A stretch of DNA of 64,000 bases from Oidiodendron maius Zn (GCA_000827325.1 KN832872.1:2466096-2530095); one strand, 5' to 3'. Counted from the first letter of the stretch, positions 1 to 11,114 are shown. Translations and numbers: made by a program. Notes: generated from the letters alone by a model not told the origin.

Positions 1-2054
1 ATTTCAAAAACTTGATTGCAGAAAATCCAAACTACTTTGGAAATGCCCCGGAAACAAACCAACCGTCGGTTATCCCGCTATCGTACGATACTCAATATGA
101 GCAACTCGTTTCAATTGGATTTAACCCAATTCTGAGTGTCCTTGAAGCCACTATTGAGATCAAGTTAGACTACGGCTTCGACGGCGTCCTCTGCACCAAT
201 GGCTCGTTCGAGTATGTGCGTTTCTATGAGCGCTATGGTCCACTTTGGTATCAGTGGACTGACTTAGGAGCTGTCACTGTCAACACACACGATATCTTAG
301 ACAGTCTCGATTGCAACAAGGCGTCTGTATTTCCATTATTCTACGTTCTTACGCTCCCATTCCAGCCCAGTACTCAGAGCAACTGTGAACTGCCCCGGCT
401 CCCTGAGATCCGCGCAATCCTCTCGTGGGATCAGTTACCGCCGCCATCGTCTCCATATTTCCCTCCTACATGGGGAAATGCTCTTGACCAGTATATACAG
501 TCGCCTACACTTCCACTCCCGCCTCCTAAGGTTGATTTCATCTCCCGTGCATTATCAGAAGAGAACATTCGTAAGGAGCTCCGAACGCCCAAAGAGCGGT
601 TCCATTATTCTCCAAGCAATGCAGACCAACAACAGGTTTTATCTCACATCCCCTCATCAGCAACCACCCTCAGTGAACTTCCTCGGCCTGGATCACCCTC
701 AAACATAATTTTCGAGGAGCTCATCGGGCTCGGCCTCGACTATAATCTTCAGCGCTTAGTAGCCACGATCCGAATCAAGGAACCAAAGGGCTACGGTACA
801 GGAAATTGCGGGAACGGCACTTTGGAATATATCTCCTTCTGGGCTGACTGGTATAATACTTGTGATTGGACATACCTGGGCCAAGCAACCATTAATGTGC
901 ACAACCTTCCCGACATCCCTCCTGGTGGAGTGGCATACTCAGCAGCATTGCCAGTGGATCTTCGGAATGTAAGCCATATATGTAACACGACCCAGATCTC
1001 GCGCGTCAGAGCCGCACTGTCGTGGAACGTGCCACCCCCGGAGCCGCCCAAGACAGCACGCAGAGGAAACTGGCTACAGGTCCATGTACAGATCCCGCCG
1101 AATTTGAATTCGTCCAACCTCACGGCCCCAGAGATATTTACGATTGGCGGCGTTCTCATCGAAGATATCGATGTTAAGTTGTCCGGACTGACCCTTCCTG
1201 ATGCAGCGTATGCCTTCTTCTACAAGCCCAGCGCCAGTACACTGCAGCCACTGCCTGTCGACATCGATTGGGCGTACGGGCAATCTCGTCCATGCCCTTT
1301 CGGCGGCTCTATCTACATTACTGGTCCTACCGTAGGCACGGTGCCGCAGCCATCCGGCCCCAATTGTGACGTCGGGCCCAGCCAGTACCAATACCGGGTA
1401 GTATACCGTCCCTTCGGATCCACGCTCGAACCCCATCCAGTCCTGAACTCAATAACGCCGACACAAATATACTCACCTGGCTATTCGACCATTCAGCCTT
1501 TGAATTCCCAGGGGTACTTCTATTACCTCCCATTAGAGTGCAACATCTTCGGCATGCTCTCCTGGTGGCTACCCGCTACAGGCGGCCTGTACCAGATCCG
1601 TCTTGAGTTAGCCACACAAACGAGCCCCAGTGGACAGACGCCCGTCACATACAAAACTGAAGGGACAACGGATTGGTACAATATCACAGTCAACGATATC
1701 GGTCCCTCGGGAACCTTCGTCCCCACGAATGAACCTGTCTGCGGAACCTTCCCCGCGGGAACGAAGCTCACCGGCACCCTGACCGCAGAGGCGCCCTATT
1801 TTGGATCATACTATGCGGGGGTGTCCAACTCTGCCATCAAAGTCGTTATCGATGGTGGAACTGATATTAACCCGGGCTTTACGGAGATCCCCTGTGTGCC
1901 TTGGACTTGGGATTCGGCCACCGCGCCGCCATGTGGGTATGTGGCTGGTTTGGAGGTGTGTGATCGTACCATTTATGACAGTGTACCGTATGAGCCGGGT
2001 TGTATACAGGTGGGTGGGTTTGGGTTTTGCGTGGGTCCGGCATTGGGGATGTAG
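1..2054 (+). CDS. Hypothetical protein with two repeated beta-rich modules (5' truncated by window)
   Basis: I do not recognise a named family. The frame is open to the left window edge (F-K-N-L-I-A-E-N-P-N-Y-F-G follows), so the true start lies upstream; at least 680 residues remain. There are no introns. Two clear internal modules occur at about residues 28-140 and 232-345. Each has a core of the type LEATI.IK...GY.G.LC..GS.EYV.F, then W..LG...V..HDI, and ends in R-A-(I/A)-L-S-W-x-x-x-P-P. A third, diverged domain follows (about 355-680) and the C-terminal part is Cys-rich. The repeated aromatic/beta pattern, the lack of introns and the NPNYFG opening look bacterial rather than fungal, so horizontal origin is an inference worth testing. 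The function is unknown. No signal peptide can be judged because the N-terminus is missing. Confidence 0.8.
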   Translation, partial: FKNLIAENPNYFGNAPETNQPSVIPLSYDTQYEQLVSIGFNPILSVLEATIEIKLDYGFDGVLCTNGSFEYVRFYERYGPLWYQWTDLGAVTVNTHDILDSLDCNKASVFPLFYVLTLPFQPSTQSNCELPRLPEIRAILSWDQLPPPSSPYFPPTWGNALDQYIQSPTLPLPPPKVDFISRALSEENIRKELRTPKERFHYSPSNADQQQVLSHIPSSATTLSELPRPGSPSNIIFEELIGLGLDYNLQRLVATIRIKEPKGYGTGNCGNGTLEYISFWADWYNTCDWTYLGQATINVHNLPDIPPGGVAYSAALPVDLRNVSHICNTTQISRVRAALSWNVPPPEPPKTARRGNWLQVHVQIPPNLNSSNLTAPEIFTIGGVLIEDIDVKLSGLTLPDAAYAFFYKPSASTLQPLPVDIDWAYGQSRPCPFGGSIYITGPTVGTVPQPSGPNCDVGPSQYQYRVVYRPFGSTLEPHPVLNSITPTQIYSPGYSTIQPLNSQGYFYYLPLECNIFGMLSWWLPATGGLYQIRLELATQTSPSGQTPVTYKTEGTTDWYNITVNDIGPSGTFVPTNEPVCGTFPAGTKLTGTLTAEAPYFGSYYAGVSNSAIKVVIDGGTDINPGFTEIPCVPWTWDSATAPPCGYVAGLEVCDRTIYDSVPYEPGCIQVGGFGFCVGPALGM

Positions 2055-2149
2055 GCGTGCGACGGTGAGCTTGATATGTTTGATGAGGTTGCTCGGGTAG
2101 TAACTCAGTTGGATTACCTACGGGATTGATCAAAGGGTCAGGAAGTCAG

Positions 2150-2615
2150 GGAAGTCAGGTACAGTACCTACAGGATCTGTTATAGAACCAGCAATTCCAA
2201 CTTTGCTGTTTAACTTAACGGCGTCCATTCTCGCATCACCACTACTCCTAGTAATAATAGCTTTAGGAATAACTACCTCTGTCACTTCAATTGCATTCAG
2301 GATATCAAATATAACCGGATCAGTCTTAATTTCTAGATATCAAATTCTCTATAAGCGGCTCGAAGTTTACGGAAGCCCAGGACCGTGTCGGACACCGCCA
2401 GTCTTTTGGTCGGCCCGACCCCTCCTCTGAATACGCCACCCAGAGGAGATCAGTAAGTTCAATATGTATCTAGAGGCCAGCTATATATTTCGTTTGTCCT
2501 TGCGCTCGTATCTGTTTTGCCAGGCTTGACAAGGCTGGACTTATGCCGCTCTCGAGGGTAAGCCCCTTGCTGGTGTAGTCATGGACGATCTGACGCGCCA
2601 AAGTTGACTTGAAGA
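2150..2615 (-). pseudogene. HET-domain protein C-terminal remnant
   Basis: The minus strand carries disconnected coding pieces that match the C-terminal region of fungal heterokaryon-incompatibility (HET) proteins. The pieces are a segment ending SLAKQIRAQGQTKYIAGL then a stop where the family has W, a segment with the hallmark D-L-L-W, and C-P-T-R-S-W-A-S-V. A further in-frame piece of about 50 residues lies near 2170-2335. The frame is broken by stops and shifts, and no N-terminal HET motifs were found upstream. The stop after A-G-L is what TGG-to-TAG mutation would give. The same C-terminal layout occurs in the larger HET gene at 60.3-62.5 kb. The identification rests on motif recognition only. 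Confidence 0.45.
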
Positions 2616-3513
2616 AAAGGACGAGCGTTAATTTTCGGCTCGCTTCGACGGCCTCCTACGTCGCATTCGATCCTAGTGGCTGGCATAGGGTTTCAAGTGC
2701 ATATCGACGGAGGAGCCTTCAGTCTTGTTGTCAATTATGGCTTGGTCTCCAGGTGATTTTAGCAGATATTCCCTCCTATTATCCACTTGTACTATTTATA
2801 AAACATAAGTTCTGGCCTGCATATGCTATACTGCTTGGTGGTATCGGTTTATTGAGTTTTAGGGACGAGCCTGGCCAAGCCACCCGAGTCAGCCACAACA
2901 GTTTCAGAACAAGTCCGCTTGGGATACACAGGCGCCTGGGGATCTCGCGTAGATCGTGGGATTTAGCGGAAAGAGTTCCGGCCGCATGAACACATCGATT
3001 CACTTTCGCTATACTGGATTTGGAATGCGAAAGCGAGACGTAAGGCAAATTCTAAACCCAGCCGGCCATTTTTTTGCCGTAGGATCTGACCTCAAAGCGA
3101 AACCGAAGAAGCAGCCACATTCATCCGTATTCAGGACCAATCATAGTGCAAGATGATTCGCTTGATTTACCTCAGCCCCCTTTATGCGAACCTACTATAG
3201 AGTTCGAGTGTGTGAACCTTGTCTTAAACATCGATTCAATCCATTCTTGATTCTAATCCTTAGAGGTGCCTTGCAGCATGTCAATATCCGGCGCCCGTTA
3301 CAGGCTCCAGCCACTGTATTACAATCTGGCACTTCCGTGTGAGGCGCGTTGATGGCTCAGCTGCGGCTCATATAGCATTCGTTCCCGTTGGCTCCTCTGG
3401 AGACGAAGGAGCCTCCTACAATCTTATATTCTAGTAGTTGCATTAAGTATACTATAGATTTCTACTTGATAAAGCAATTGCTACTTGAAGTATAAGTACC
3501 CCTTCTCTATACC
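2616..3513. other. Intergenic, no gene seen
   Basis: I see no supported gene here. Short open frames lack family motifs, introns or signal peptides. Confidence 0.5.
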
Positions 3514-3520
3514 TATAAAG
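3514..3520 (+). promoter_or_regulatory. TATA-like box upstream of secreted repeat protein
   Basis: TATAAAG lies about 124 nt before the ATG at 3644. A T/C-rich tract (about 3588-3603) separates the two, as in many fungal core promoters. Confidence 0.4.
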
Positions 3521-3643
3521 AATATCAAATCACTATCAGCTACAACGCACATCAGCCATCTTCATACATTTTAGATTTCGCAGGATTCTTTTTTTCCTCC
3601 TATTAAAGCGTTTCGGTATCTAAAGGATATCACTTTTATCATC

Positions 3644-3955
3644 ATGAAGCTCCTTAACGCAGCAGTTATAAGTATGGCGTCAACCTTCATTCTCGGAGGG
3701 ATGGCTTTGCCCGTATACCAGATAACCCCAGGTGTAGCAAAAGCCCTTCAAGACGCTCCAGACCTTCACTACGACACTGGGGCATTTGGTGGTCTTAATC
3801 AGGCTAAACTTTTTTCTGGCAGGCCACTGTCACAGCGTGCAGAGCCAAACCTTCACCACGACACTGGGGCATTTGGCGGTCTTGATCAAGCTAAATTTTT
3901 TTCCGGCAGGCCATTGTCACAGCGTGAAGAGCCTTCTGAAATGGTACGTTTGTAG
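3644..3955 (+). CDS. Small secreted protein with two 29-residue tandem repeats
   Basis: The 103-residue protein starts with a convincing signal peptide (basic MK, hydrophobic core to about residue 20, then A-L-P). Residues 40-68 and 69-97 are near-identical 29-residue units with the core DTGAFGGL.QAK.FSGRPLSQR. The 87-nt DNA repeats (3761-3847 and 3848-3934) differ at scattered sites. Each unit ends in S-Q-R followed by (A/E)-E-P, which could be a monobasic processing site; classical Lys-Arg Kex2 sites are absent. The layout recalls repeat-containing peptide precursors (fungal RiPP precursors, repetitive secreted peptides), but no RiPP enzyme genes such as DUF3328 or tyrosinase lie nearby. 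A donor-like GTACGT overlaps the last codons (3942), so a further 3' exon is possible. I cannot assign a function. Confidence 0.65.
   Translation: MKLLNAAVISMASTFILGGMALPVYQITPGVAKALQDAPDLHYDTGAFGGLNQAKLFSGRPLSQRAEPNLHHDTGAFGGLDQAKFFSGRPLSQREEPSEMVRL
3761..3934 (+). repeat. Tandem repeat, 87-nt unit x2 (coding)
   Basis: There are two direct copies of 87 nt, in frame and inside the secreted repeat protein. They encode the 29-residue units. Confidence 0.85.
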
Positions 3956-4490
3956 GAAAATACCCTGCTAGATATCGCTTAGATTGGTTCGCTGCTTTCA
4001 AAAAGTACTGCTTTTTCTTGAATTTTTTCTGATGCTTGGCTCCAAAGTCTAAATGGAGTTATCGTTTGGTTGGTATCACTCACTTTTTACGTGCATGTAT
4101 TCTATTTTCTCGGCACTTGGTATACGGGATTAGATATACACAGTTTGTGGAGCGTTTATCATAGGAGACTGCGTTTGCTTGGTACTGTCCTTAGAAATAA
4201 AAGTTGTTCATTTGCATTTTTAACTTATCCATTACATAATTCTTCAGTCTGCCACATAAAAGATTCTAATGGCCCCTTTTAGAATTAAGTTAAGCCTCCT
4301 TAAAGCAACGCCAATTTTGTGTATCTTTGCAATTTTATAGGCCATTCTAAACTAAATCTTCCTCGCCATCCTTAGTTGCTCTCTCGGGCCCCCAAAAGTT
4401 TTAGCCTCTATGACCTACATTAGAGAGCAAGCCGAGAACAAGTATTCAGCGTGAACTAGCGGTCCAGAAGAGCAATTTTAGTAAAATTGG
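3956..4490. other. Intergenic, no gene seen
   Basis: This is AT-rich non-coding sequence. A short frame at 4070-4282 has no recognisable features. Confidence 0.5.
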
Positions 4491-5210
4491 GTGACTCCTC
4501 AACATAATCGAATGGCCCAAAGTTCGTTGGAAGACCTACTCCATGAACTTGCTGCACTTGCTTCAAAGTTTCGGGGCTCTACGTTGCTAGAAATGACACT
4601 AGCTATAGGGGCTACTGGGAGTTTAATCCCCGGACTCAGAAATATGTTCTTAATCAGCAAAATCTCGAAAATTCATGGTGAGGTCCACGAGGACTTTCGT
4701 GCCTTCAAATTTAGCAACGAGTTAACCCATTTGCCATACTCGTTTCAAAACTAGCGCATTGTAAAAGGAAACCTTCAGTCTCAAACCCTCCAGGATTTAC
4801 TGGGTTATCGGTTTGAATCTCTAGATTGGAAATATCGAAGATGGACTGGAAGTCCTGTTCGTAATGGGGGCCCCGAAATTCCAGATTAGATTATGAGGAC
4901 GCTTGACTGTCTCTTCATCTCAAACACTTCTTGGGCGAAGTGAGCAATTGTGAGCAATTATTCCTTTCCATCGGAAGGTATTTACCCCGACGACCTTAAA
5001 AGCGACGCATCATTGTATCTTGCTCGACATGCGATAATCTGGCCTGAAGTTAACCACGATATCACTGTTTTCGTGGAATACAATCTGCAAGTTATTAGGC
5101 AGGAAAGCCCTCTAGAAACTAGCTGGCCGACCCGAAGGTTATGTTGCGTCATGTTCAGAATGCAGGTGACTGTTTATATGGGCTGCAACTGCATGTCGGT
5201 TTATTCATGA
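4491..5210 (+). pseudogene. Possible STAND/NACHT-type protein remnant
   Basis: Two short plus-strand frames (about 4512-4754 and 4950-5210) read like decayed protein rather than random sequence. The first has an amphipathic helical stretch containing LLHELAALASKF. The second contains YPDDLKSDASLYLARHAI, a stretch N-H-D-I-T-V-F-V-E-Y and then L-Q-V-I-R-Q-E. The latter resembles the segment after the P-loop ATPase core of fungal NACHT/STAND proteins (D-I-x-x-F-(L/V)-x-x-x-L-x-x-(I/L)-R). No Walker A is visible and neither frame is complete, so this is a tentative reading. It could equally be chance. Confidence 0.25.
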
Positions 5211-5619
5211 AGGGAAACGATTCGCCGTAAAACGGCTAGATACGATTCTCTATGGGTCTTTATCAATATCACAATCCAAGGGTGAACGAGAGTGAAAAGA
5301 ATATAAATCTCGCATGTACCTGAATCGCTTCACGATGAGCTGGCAATTAGTGGTTTTCAGCGCCGCCGAGCTTAGAATAGAGCATCGCAGAGAGCATACA
5401 GAGCGGAAAGGAGAATCAACTGAGAAAAGCCGAGCAATGGCTAAAGGAACTCTAGGGTCCACACAATAATCTCTCTAGTCCTTGTGAGTTCTCGCATCTT
5501 CGGCACTCAAATGTTAAGATGGGGTTGGTCTCTCTTCTCCCAAAACTTTTCTGGGACAGAGCGTTAACTCCTCGTTTCGAAGGGCAAGATTATTATATAA
5601 ATTAATTCTAAGAGCAGTA

Positions 5620-8094
5620 TTAGTTCAAGATAAGCTCGTTTAATTGAAAAGTCTCTGGCTTGATTAAGCACCCCGTTACACTCTCCGAAATAACACACAG
5701 ATTGGCTAGACGATATCGTTCACTCCCGCTCTAAGTCATGTAAGTTACTTGCCTATATAATGTATGAAACAAATAGGACTTACCCATTGCGCATATAGAC
5801 CTACAGGGACGGAAATTCCCCCAGGGCTGGCCTTAGGGGCAATAGTTATTTTTTCTAACGTGGGTTCCATTATGTTCCAATCATCACCCAGATGTTTCTG
5901 GCGCCCTCGATTGGTAAAAATCTGTTAGATCTCAGTAAAGGCAAATCTGTCAGGGTGACAGCTTGAATTAACAAGATCTACGAAATATGAAATAATTACT
6001 TGCCTTGAATGTATCGAAATCTTCGTGCTTATGAATATCAATCCCTGTGATTTTCTCACCCCCCCTGCTATTAATATGGAAGCACGTAGTCTGAAATTCA
6101 GTATCACGAAAACATTTAGGACCTAATCTCCGAACATTCCCAGCGCTATCATGAAAATCAATTGCTAGGATGCCAAAAACGTCCGAAAAGTCGGTAATCC
6201 TTGTTAGATCCGGGATGTCTTTAAATAATACGTAGCATAGAGGCCGAAACCCAGTAGTAAGATCTTCTGTGGCCGTAAAAAAAGGCATGTTCCATTGCAG
6301 ATTACTCTGAGGAATATCCGGGAACCAGACGGCATTTTCCAGCAATGACTCTTTAACTGTCGGACCACCGTGATTAGGGGTTAACGGCTCTGCAATTGCA
6401 AGGCTAGTCATTTTAAATCCCTATTACAGCTGGTTAATGAACTGGAGATAATAAAGACAATAAAGAAAAAGTATATCATACATCAAAGCCTACCTCTAAT
6501 ACTATTATAGGCTTAAATGCAGTGAGACGGCGCGTCTTAGGTAAGCCCTGTGGGTAGCCAAACCATTGTGACAACCGCCCACTAGTCGTAATAAGCTGTA
6601 AGGCATTGACTCCTTTTGATCCTACTGCAAGGATAAAGCCTTGTATACTTGTGATCTCTATAGATTGAACCATGAGAATTTCTGACGGTTTTCCTGTATA
6701 TCCTAAACAAACCATCTCTCCTTGATAAGGAATAAAGCGGATTCCTATAATATAAGTCATATCCCCAATCAAAATAGAAGAGACGACAACCTGCTGGAGC
6801 GCAATTGGTATCGAAGTCCTTTGTTTATAAAATCTTTGACTGGACGTTTTAAAATCTCTGTATGTGGGTTCCGATAAACACCCATAAACTTCCTTCCATC
6901 TTAGTTTGTTTGTATCCTGATCAGAAGGCAGTGATGATTGATTACCACTCCAGTGTAGAGAGAGTAATTCTGAGAGTGGTGACTGTATTAGACGCCAGAT
7001 GCGTCTTCTATTCTGTAAACCTCTAGAATGGCGTAGAGCATTAACTATCTCGAAGTAAAGCCATTTCCAATCGAGATTGCCCTGGTGCTTCCTTGCCTCA
7101 AAAACAAAGTCGAATTCGAAGGTAAACCGCGAGGCCCAGAAAGATTGTCCCAATTCAGACGGAATAATTGCTTTCAGCCCCTTAGATGCCTGAGCGAAAG
7201 TCCTCACATCTTGAGTTGGTAGAAAGGCCATAATGGCCACTAAAGTTTCGTAGGGAAGTCTTGTGAAACAATTAGGTACTATGCCATTTTTCATAGCCAC
7301 CTTCCGTGTTCTTGGGATTTGTCTGCGTTGTGTTCGCCCAATAGCTGTAGAGCTCAGCTGCTTTGACTTGGCCAGATTCGCTGTTTGTACGAGCTTATTT
7401 AGGTCTAGTAATCTGCAAGGATCTGCTTCTTGATAATTAGGCTCTAGGTCGTCTTCTATACGTATTATTGTTGAAACATCCTTCTCTTCCCAGGGGTAAA
7501 AATTGTCTAATTCAACTCTCCCGCCATAGTCATGGCCCCAGCTTATGCACCTATGGAAATCAAAATCCAGTGGACATGATTTACACACCTCAACGAGACG
7601 TGCTATAGGAATCGGTGCTGGACTGAAATATTCCTCGAGGAGTAAACAGCAACTAGCGTGTAGAATGAAAGCAGAAGTATTGTCATTTTGGTCGTACGGT
7701 ATCAACTGCAATTTTTCGGTATCAAGAAGGTCTTTATCATCCCACCGTGCGTGGTAGCGGGACGGCACAATTAATGGGTTCATGTCCGAATCGTCATCAT
7801 CTTTACGATGAAAACCTACGCCAGATAAGCGTAGTGTGTCAATGTTTGGTTGCGAAGGCATTATCACTGTATCTCAGTCAACTATCAGCAGCTGGTCAAT
7901 AGATAAAAATGAATGCATATCAGACACGTACCAGCACGAAATTCGCGGAGCCAGGAATCATGTGTTTCATACAAATCTAGCGGAGCACCGCATACAATGC
8001 AACCAGTACGACCGTTAAGATGATAAGTCATGGTAAACTGAGCCCGAATCGGGTATGCACAGGAACGCGATGTTTCGATTAGAGAGGGCTGCAT
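5620..8094 (-). CDS. F-box domain protein, 737 aa, five exons
   Basis: Exons are 8094-7932, 7866-6482, 6420-6004, 5921-5784 and 5730-5620. They sum to 2214 nt with no internal stop. The N-terminus has a zinc-knuckle-like C-x-x-C (G-R-T-G-C-I-V-C-G-A-P). The F-box lies at about residues 257-300 (R-L-P-Y-E-T-L-V-A-I-M-A-F-L-P-T). The C-terminal half has the family's conserved VGFD-GFKMTSLAIAE junction and then NRGRQKHLGDDW. By family, the F-box should recruit Skp1 and so place the protein in an SCF ubiquitin ligase; the substrate is unknown. Intron 3 (6003-5922) begins with GC instead of GT. The last two exons are short and the 5783-5731 intron is the least certain splice. An alternative start is the Met at residue 22. 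The gene looks intact despite decayed neighbours. Confidence 0.78.
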
Positions 8095-10098
8095 GCTTGA
8101 GGGTATCCACGAGGGGCGGTATATATATCTATAAATTTCTCAATCTGTTCCTGCTCTAGTACTGATGTCAGTCAATATTACGGTCAGGTAGTCCGATTAA
8201 TCAAGTGGGGAGGCAATATGACTCACCAAAAATGAGAGCTTCTAATATTAAGCTCGCTTACATCAGTCAACTAAATGCATTGGCACTTAGCCTGTGAAAG
8301 AAAATGCGTAATATACCTGTATACGTAATATACGCGAATGCGTAATATACACGAATATGTAATATAACTTGTACAAATATATGGTATATACAAATGACAA
8401 CATTCTATTTGTGACGACTCAAGAATAATAGGGGACTCGTTCTATAGATATCTGAGAGGAAGGATAAAACGTTATATCCAACTATTAACGGTCTTAATAA
8501 AGGCAACAAAGAGAAATATAAAAAGTTCCTTACATATAGAAATCTTAGTTATATAGCTCTAGGCGATTAAAGGGGCAATTATCCTGTCTGCAAAATGTCG
8601 TATATATTAAATTGTAGTAGTGTACCAAGGGATAATTGTCCTTGACATCTGCCCTATTCGGACCGGACAATCCCGCTACTAGGTGCATGGCTCCATTTTC
8701 CAACCGCATTATGATCCTTCTCTGCCCCGTCTCCCAACACATCCAATATGATGTGTATTTGCTCGTATCTTGTACATGTAATATCCACCTGCCTACCCAG
8801 GTAGCAAATGTTGATGGTATAACTAGTCGAACGGAGGGTTCAGCCTCACAAATGGGAACCAACGGTTAGAACCAACTGCTAGTTCTCTTCATCCTGATAG
8901 TGTAGATTCAACAAGGGCTGACTTTCTAAATGTGAGTTCCATTTATGCTACGTAACTCTAGCGGAGCTTGACTTTTCAGCTGATTGTCTAGTAAGCTAAT
9001 TATGCCTTAGGGACGATCGCCTATTTATGTGGTGATATGACAAACGCGTTCGTTACGATCACATATCGAAAGTTAATCCAGTATAACCTCTACTGAGTTC
9101 TTCTGTTTCTGTTTGTATTACTCCGGTGATACTGCATATGCAATATGGGGTCAAAAGGTTGGTTAAATTAGTTGTTATTCTCTAAAGGTAAGGCTACCAC
9201 GATCTCTATTATATTCATCACCCGGTCCGATATTCATCTACCTGAATCGTCGTATATAAGTTGATCCGGTTACCTTGGTTATACAGTTTCAAAATTGCCC
9301 ATTCCAGCCAGGAAATCATGAGGTCGTTTCAGTTACAGAATCCCGCAAATTAACGTTATACAGTCCCAGCGCTTACAATAATTACCAAGCAATGCTGGTT
9401 TCAAGAAATAAATGCCCAAGACTAAAGATACATACTATTATAGATGCATCGTTTTATATAAATGAGCTAGGGCAATTTAATTGAGCTTGTGAGCGCACAA
9501 AGCAACTCAGTGTTTACAGAGGTAAAGTTAACACTGCGAAAAACTGCGTTAAAGAGGATGTCTGTACTGCAGGTTGGCCAGAATTCATTAGCTAGGATAT
9601 AATATATATCAAGTAAGACAAAACAGCTTTGGGAAGTATACACTCGACACTCACCACTCATCTAGGTAGTTAGGAAAGAGTTAGTGTAGTTAGCCTTTCA
9701 GCTAAATATTTTTCCTTTCCGCGTCGCACATAGCTCATCGAGATTTGAATGCTGTGGGATCTTGCTTTGAAACCCGTTAATACAGGACCGTGTTATTTTA
9801 AAACCAATCTTTGATTTTCCAGAAATTAAGGCATTTATGATTGGATCCAAAGTCGGCCTTCTCCCCAATCGCAATGAACTAGATGATCTTGTAACCTTTC
9901 ATATATTCTAACCATTTACTTGTATTTTAGTCGCATGTGTGTTTCTGTATGTAATGGAATGAGGTGATGTGTGTGCGTTTCTGTATGTAGGTGATGCGTG
10001 AGCTCGCTGTCGCGTTAGCTGGCACCCAAAACAGAGGAGCAAGTGTAAGGGACCAGAACAACAATAACAACAACGAGAAGAAAGAAATTACCCTCAAC
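8095..10098. other. Intergenic, AT-rich, no gene seen
   Basis: I see no supported gene. The stretch holds a 17-nt minisatellite at 8307-8374. Short frames near 8545-8862 and 9275-9484 carry no motifs. Confidence 0.5.
8307..8374. repeat. Minisatellite, 17-nt unit x4
   Basis: Degenerate copies of CGTAATATAC begin at 8307, 8324, 8341 and 8358, exactly 17 nt apart. Confidence 0.7.
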
Positions 10099-10664
10099 AT
10101 GACTGATGTAAGCCACTATTCAATATCACGCTATCGCACCTCCTAGCTAACTCTATATAGTACTTCAATGACGAGTGGGTTAAGCTCGCATACTCAAAAA
10201 TCAGCGACTCCTCCTACGAAGACAAAGTCGACCAGTTGTGGGCGAATATCCTCAGCATCATTTTCCCTCGCAGCAGCAATTTTCTGGTGCTTCAACAGTA
10301 CCATCTAGACAAAACGGCGATACCGGATATTGTGGTGAAGTTTTTTAGGGACGGCCAAGAGCAGATTGTCTTAGTGATGGAGAATAAGCGTTCCGACAAT
10401 GGCCATGGTTGGGACGAGGGCATCTCGAAACTAGAGAGATATTTAATCTAGGCGCGAAGCCTAGACTTATTTAATGTTAATATCCCTGAATATGGGATAG
10501 TTGGGGTTAAGCACAAAGTAAAATTCTATAAGAGGGAGATAGGGCGGCGGACGATGATCACAGACTATGATGACGAATTGGTTAGGTACGATGTTAAGAA
10601 GGACAGTGCCTTAATACATGAGCGACTTGTACAGATCAGGGATACAGTCTTGAACAATGTATAG
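10099..10664 (+). pseudogene. PD-(D/E)XK nuclease-like protein, nonsense-interrupted
   Basis: A three-codon first exon (10099-10107) is joined across a 53-nt intron (10108-10160, GTAAGC..TATAG with a CTAAC branch site) to one long reading frame up to TAG at 10664, about 170 codons. The frame contains I-P-D-I-V-V-K-F-F, then V-L-V-M-E-N-K-R about 16 residues later. This is the P-D...(D/E)-x-K arrangement of restriction-endonuclease-like nucleases, followed by a helix with KLERYLI. An in-frame TAG at 10449-10451 interrupts it, after which the same frame stays open for 70 codons. The stop sits where a Gln codon (CAG) would be natural, so one C-to-T change explains the break. The biological role of this fungal group is unknown to me. 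Confidence 0.6.
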
Positions 10665-10794
10665 ATGTGCGAGTATAATCAATAATAATCAGTTACATTG
10701 ATTTCCTAATATCCTAATTGAGTTAGTAATAGACTATAGGTTAGAGCCTTATGTCACGGCGCTGGTCAAGACTGCCTGGGCAATTTCCAAATTA

Positions 10795-10908
10795 CCTCCG
10801 TCAGTCAAACTACCCTCCGTCAGTCAAACTACCCTCCGTCAGTCAAACTACCCTCCGTCAGTCAAACTACCCTCCGTCAGTCAAACTACCCTCCGTCTGT
10901 CAAATTAC
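10795..10908. repeat. Tandem repeat, 19-nt unit x6
   Basis: The unit is CCTCCGTCAGTCAAACTAC. Five copies are perfect (10795-10889) and the sixth is diverged (10890-10908). There are no spacers between units. Confidence 0.95.
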
Positions 10909-11106
10909 CCTGGTAACTTCGAAGTTAGCTATGTGCTGGCGGATGGCCGGATTCGTTTACCCGGGCCGCCGTTTACCCGAAGGCTGACTCAGAAAGCGTG
11001 AGGACAGGCATTCTGCTCAATGCCTGGATACCATGATGATGTTCAGTGAACAAATTTATCGCTCGTCGCCAACTAACAATAAGATCAGAAGCTCAGTCTC
11101 CAACAT

Positions 11107-11114
11107 TATATAAA
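11107..11114 (+). promoter_or_regulatory. TATA box of 81-aa ORF
   Basis: TATATAAA lies 59 nt upstream of the ATG at 11173, with a T/C-rich leader in between. Confidence 0.45.

Noticed and set aside
10795-10908. CRISPR-like array
   Set aside because: It is a direct head-to-tail repeat without spacers, in a eukaryotic context.
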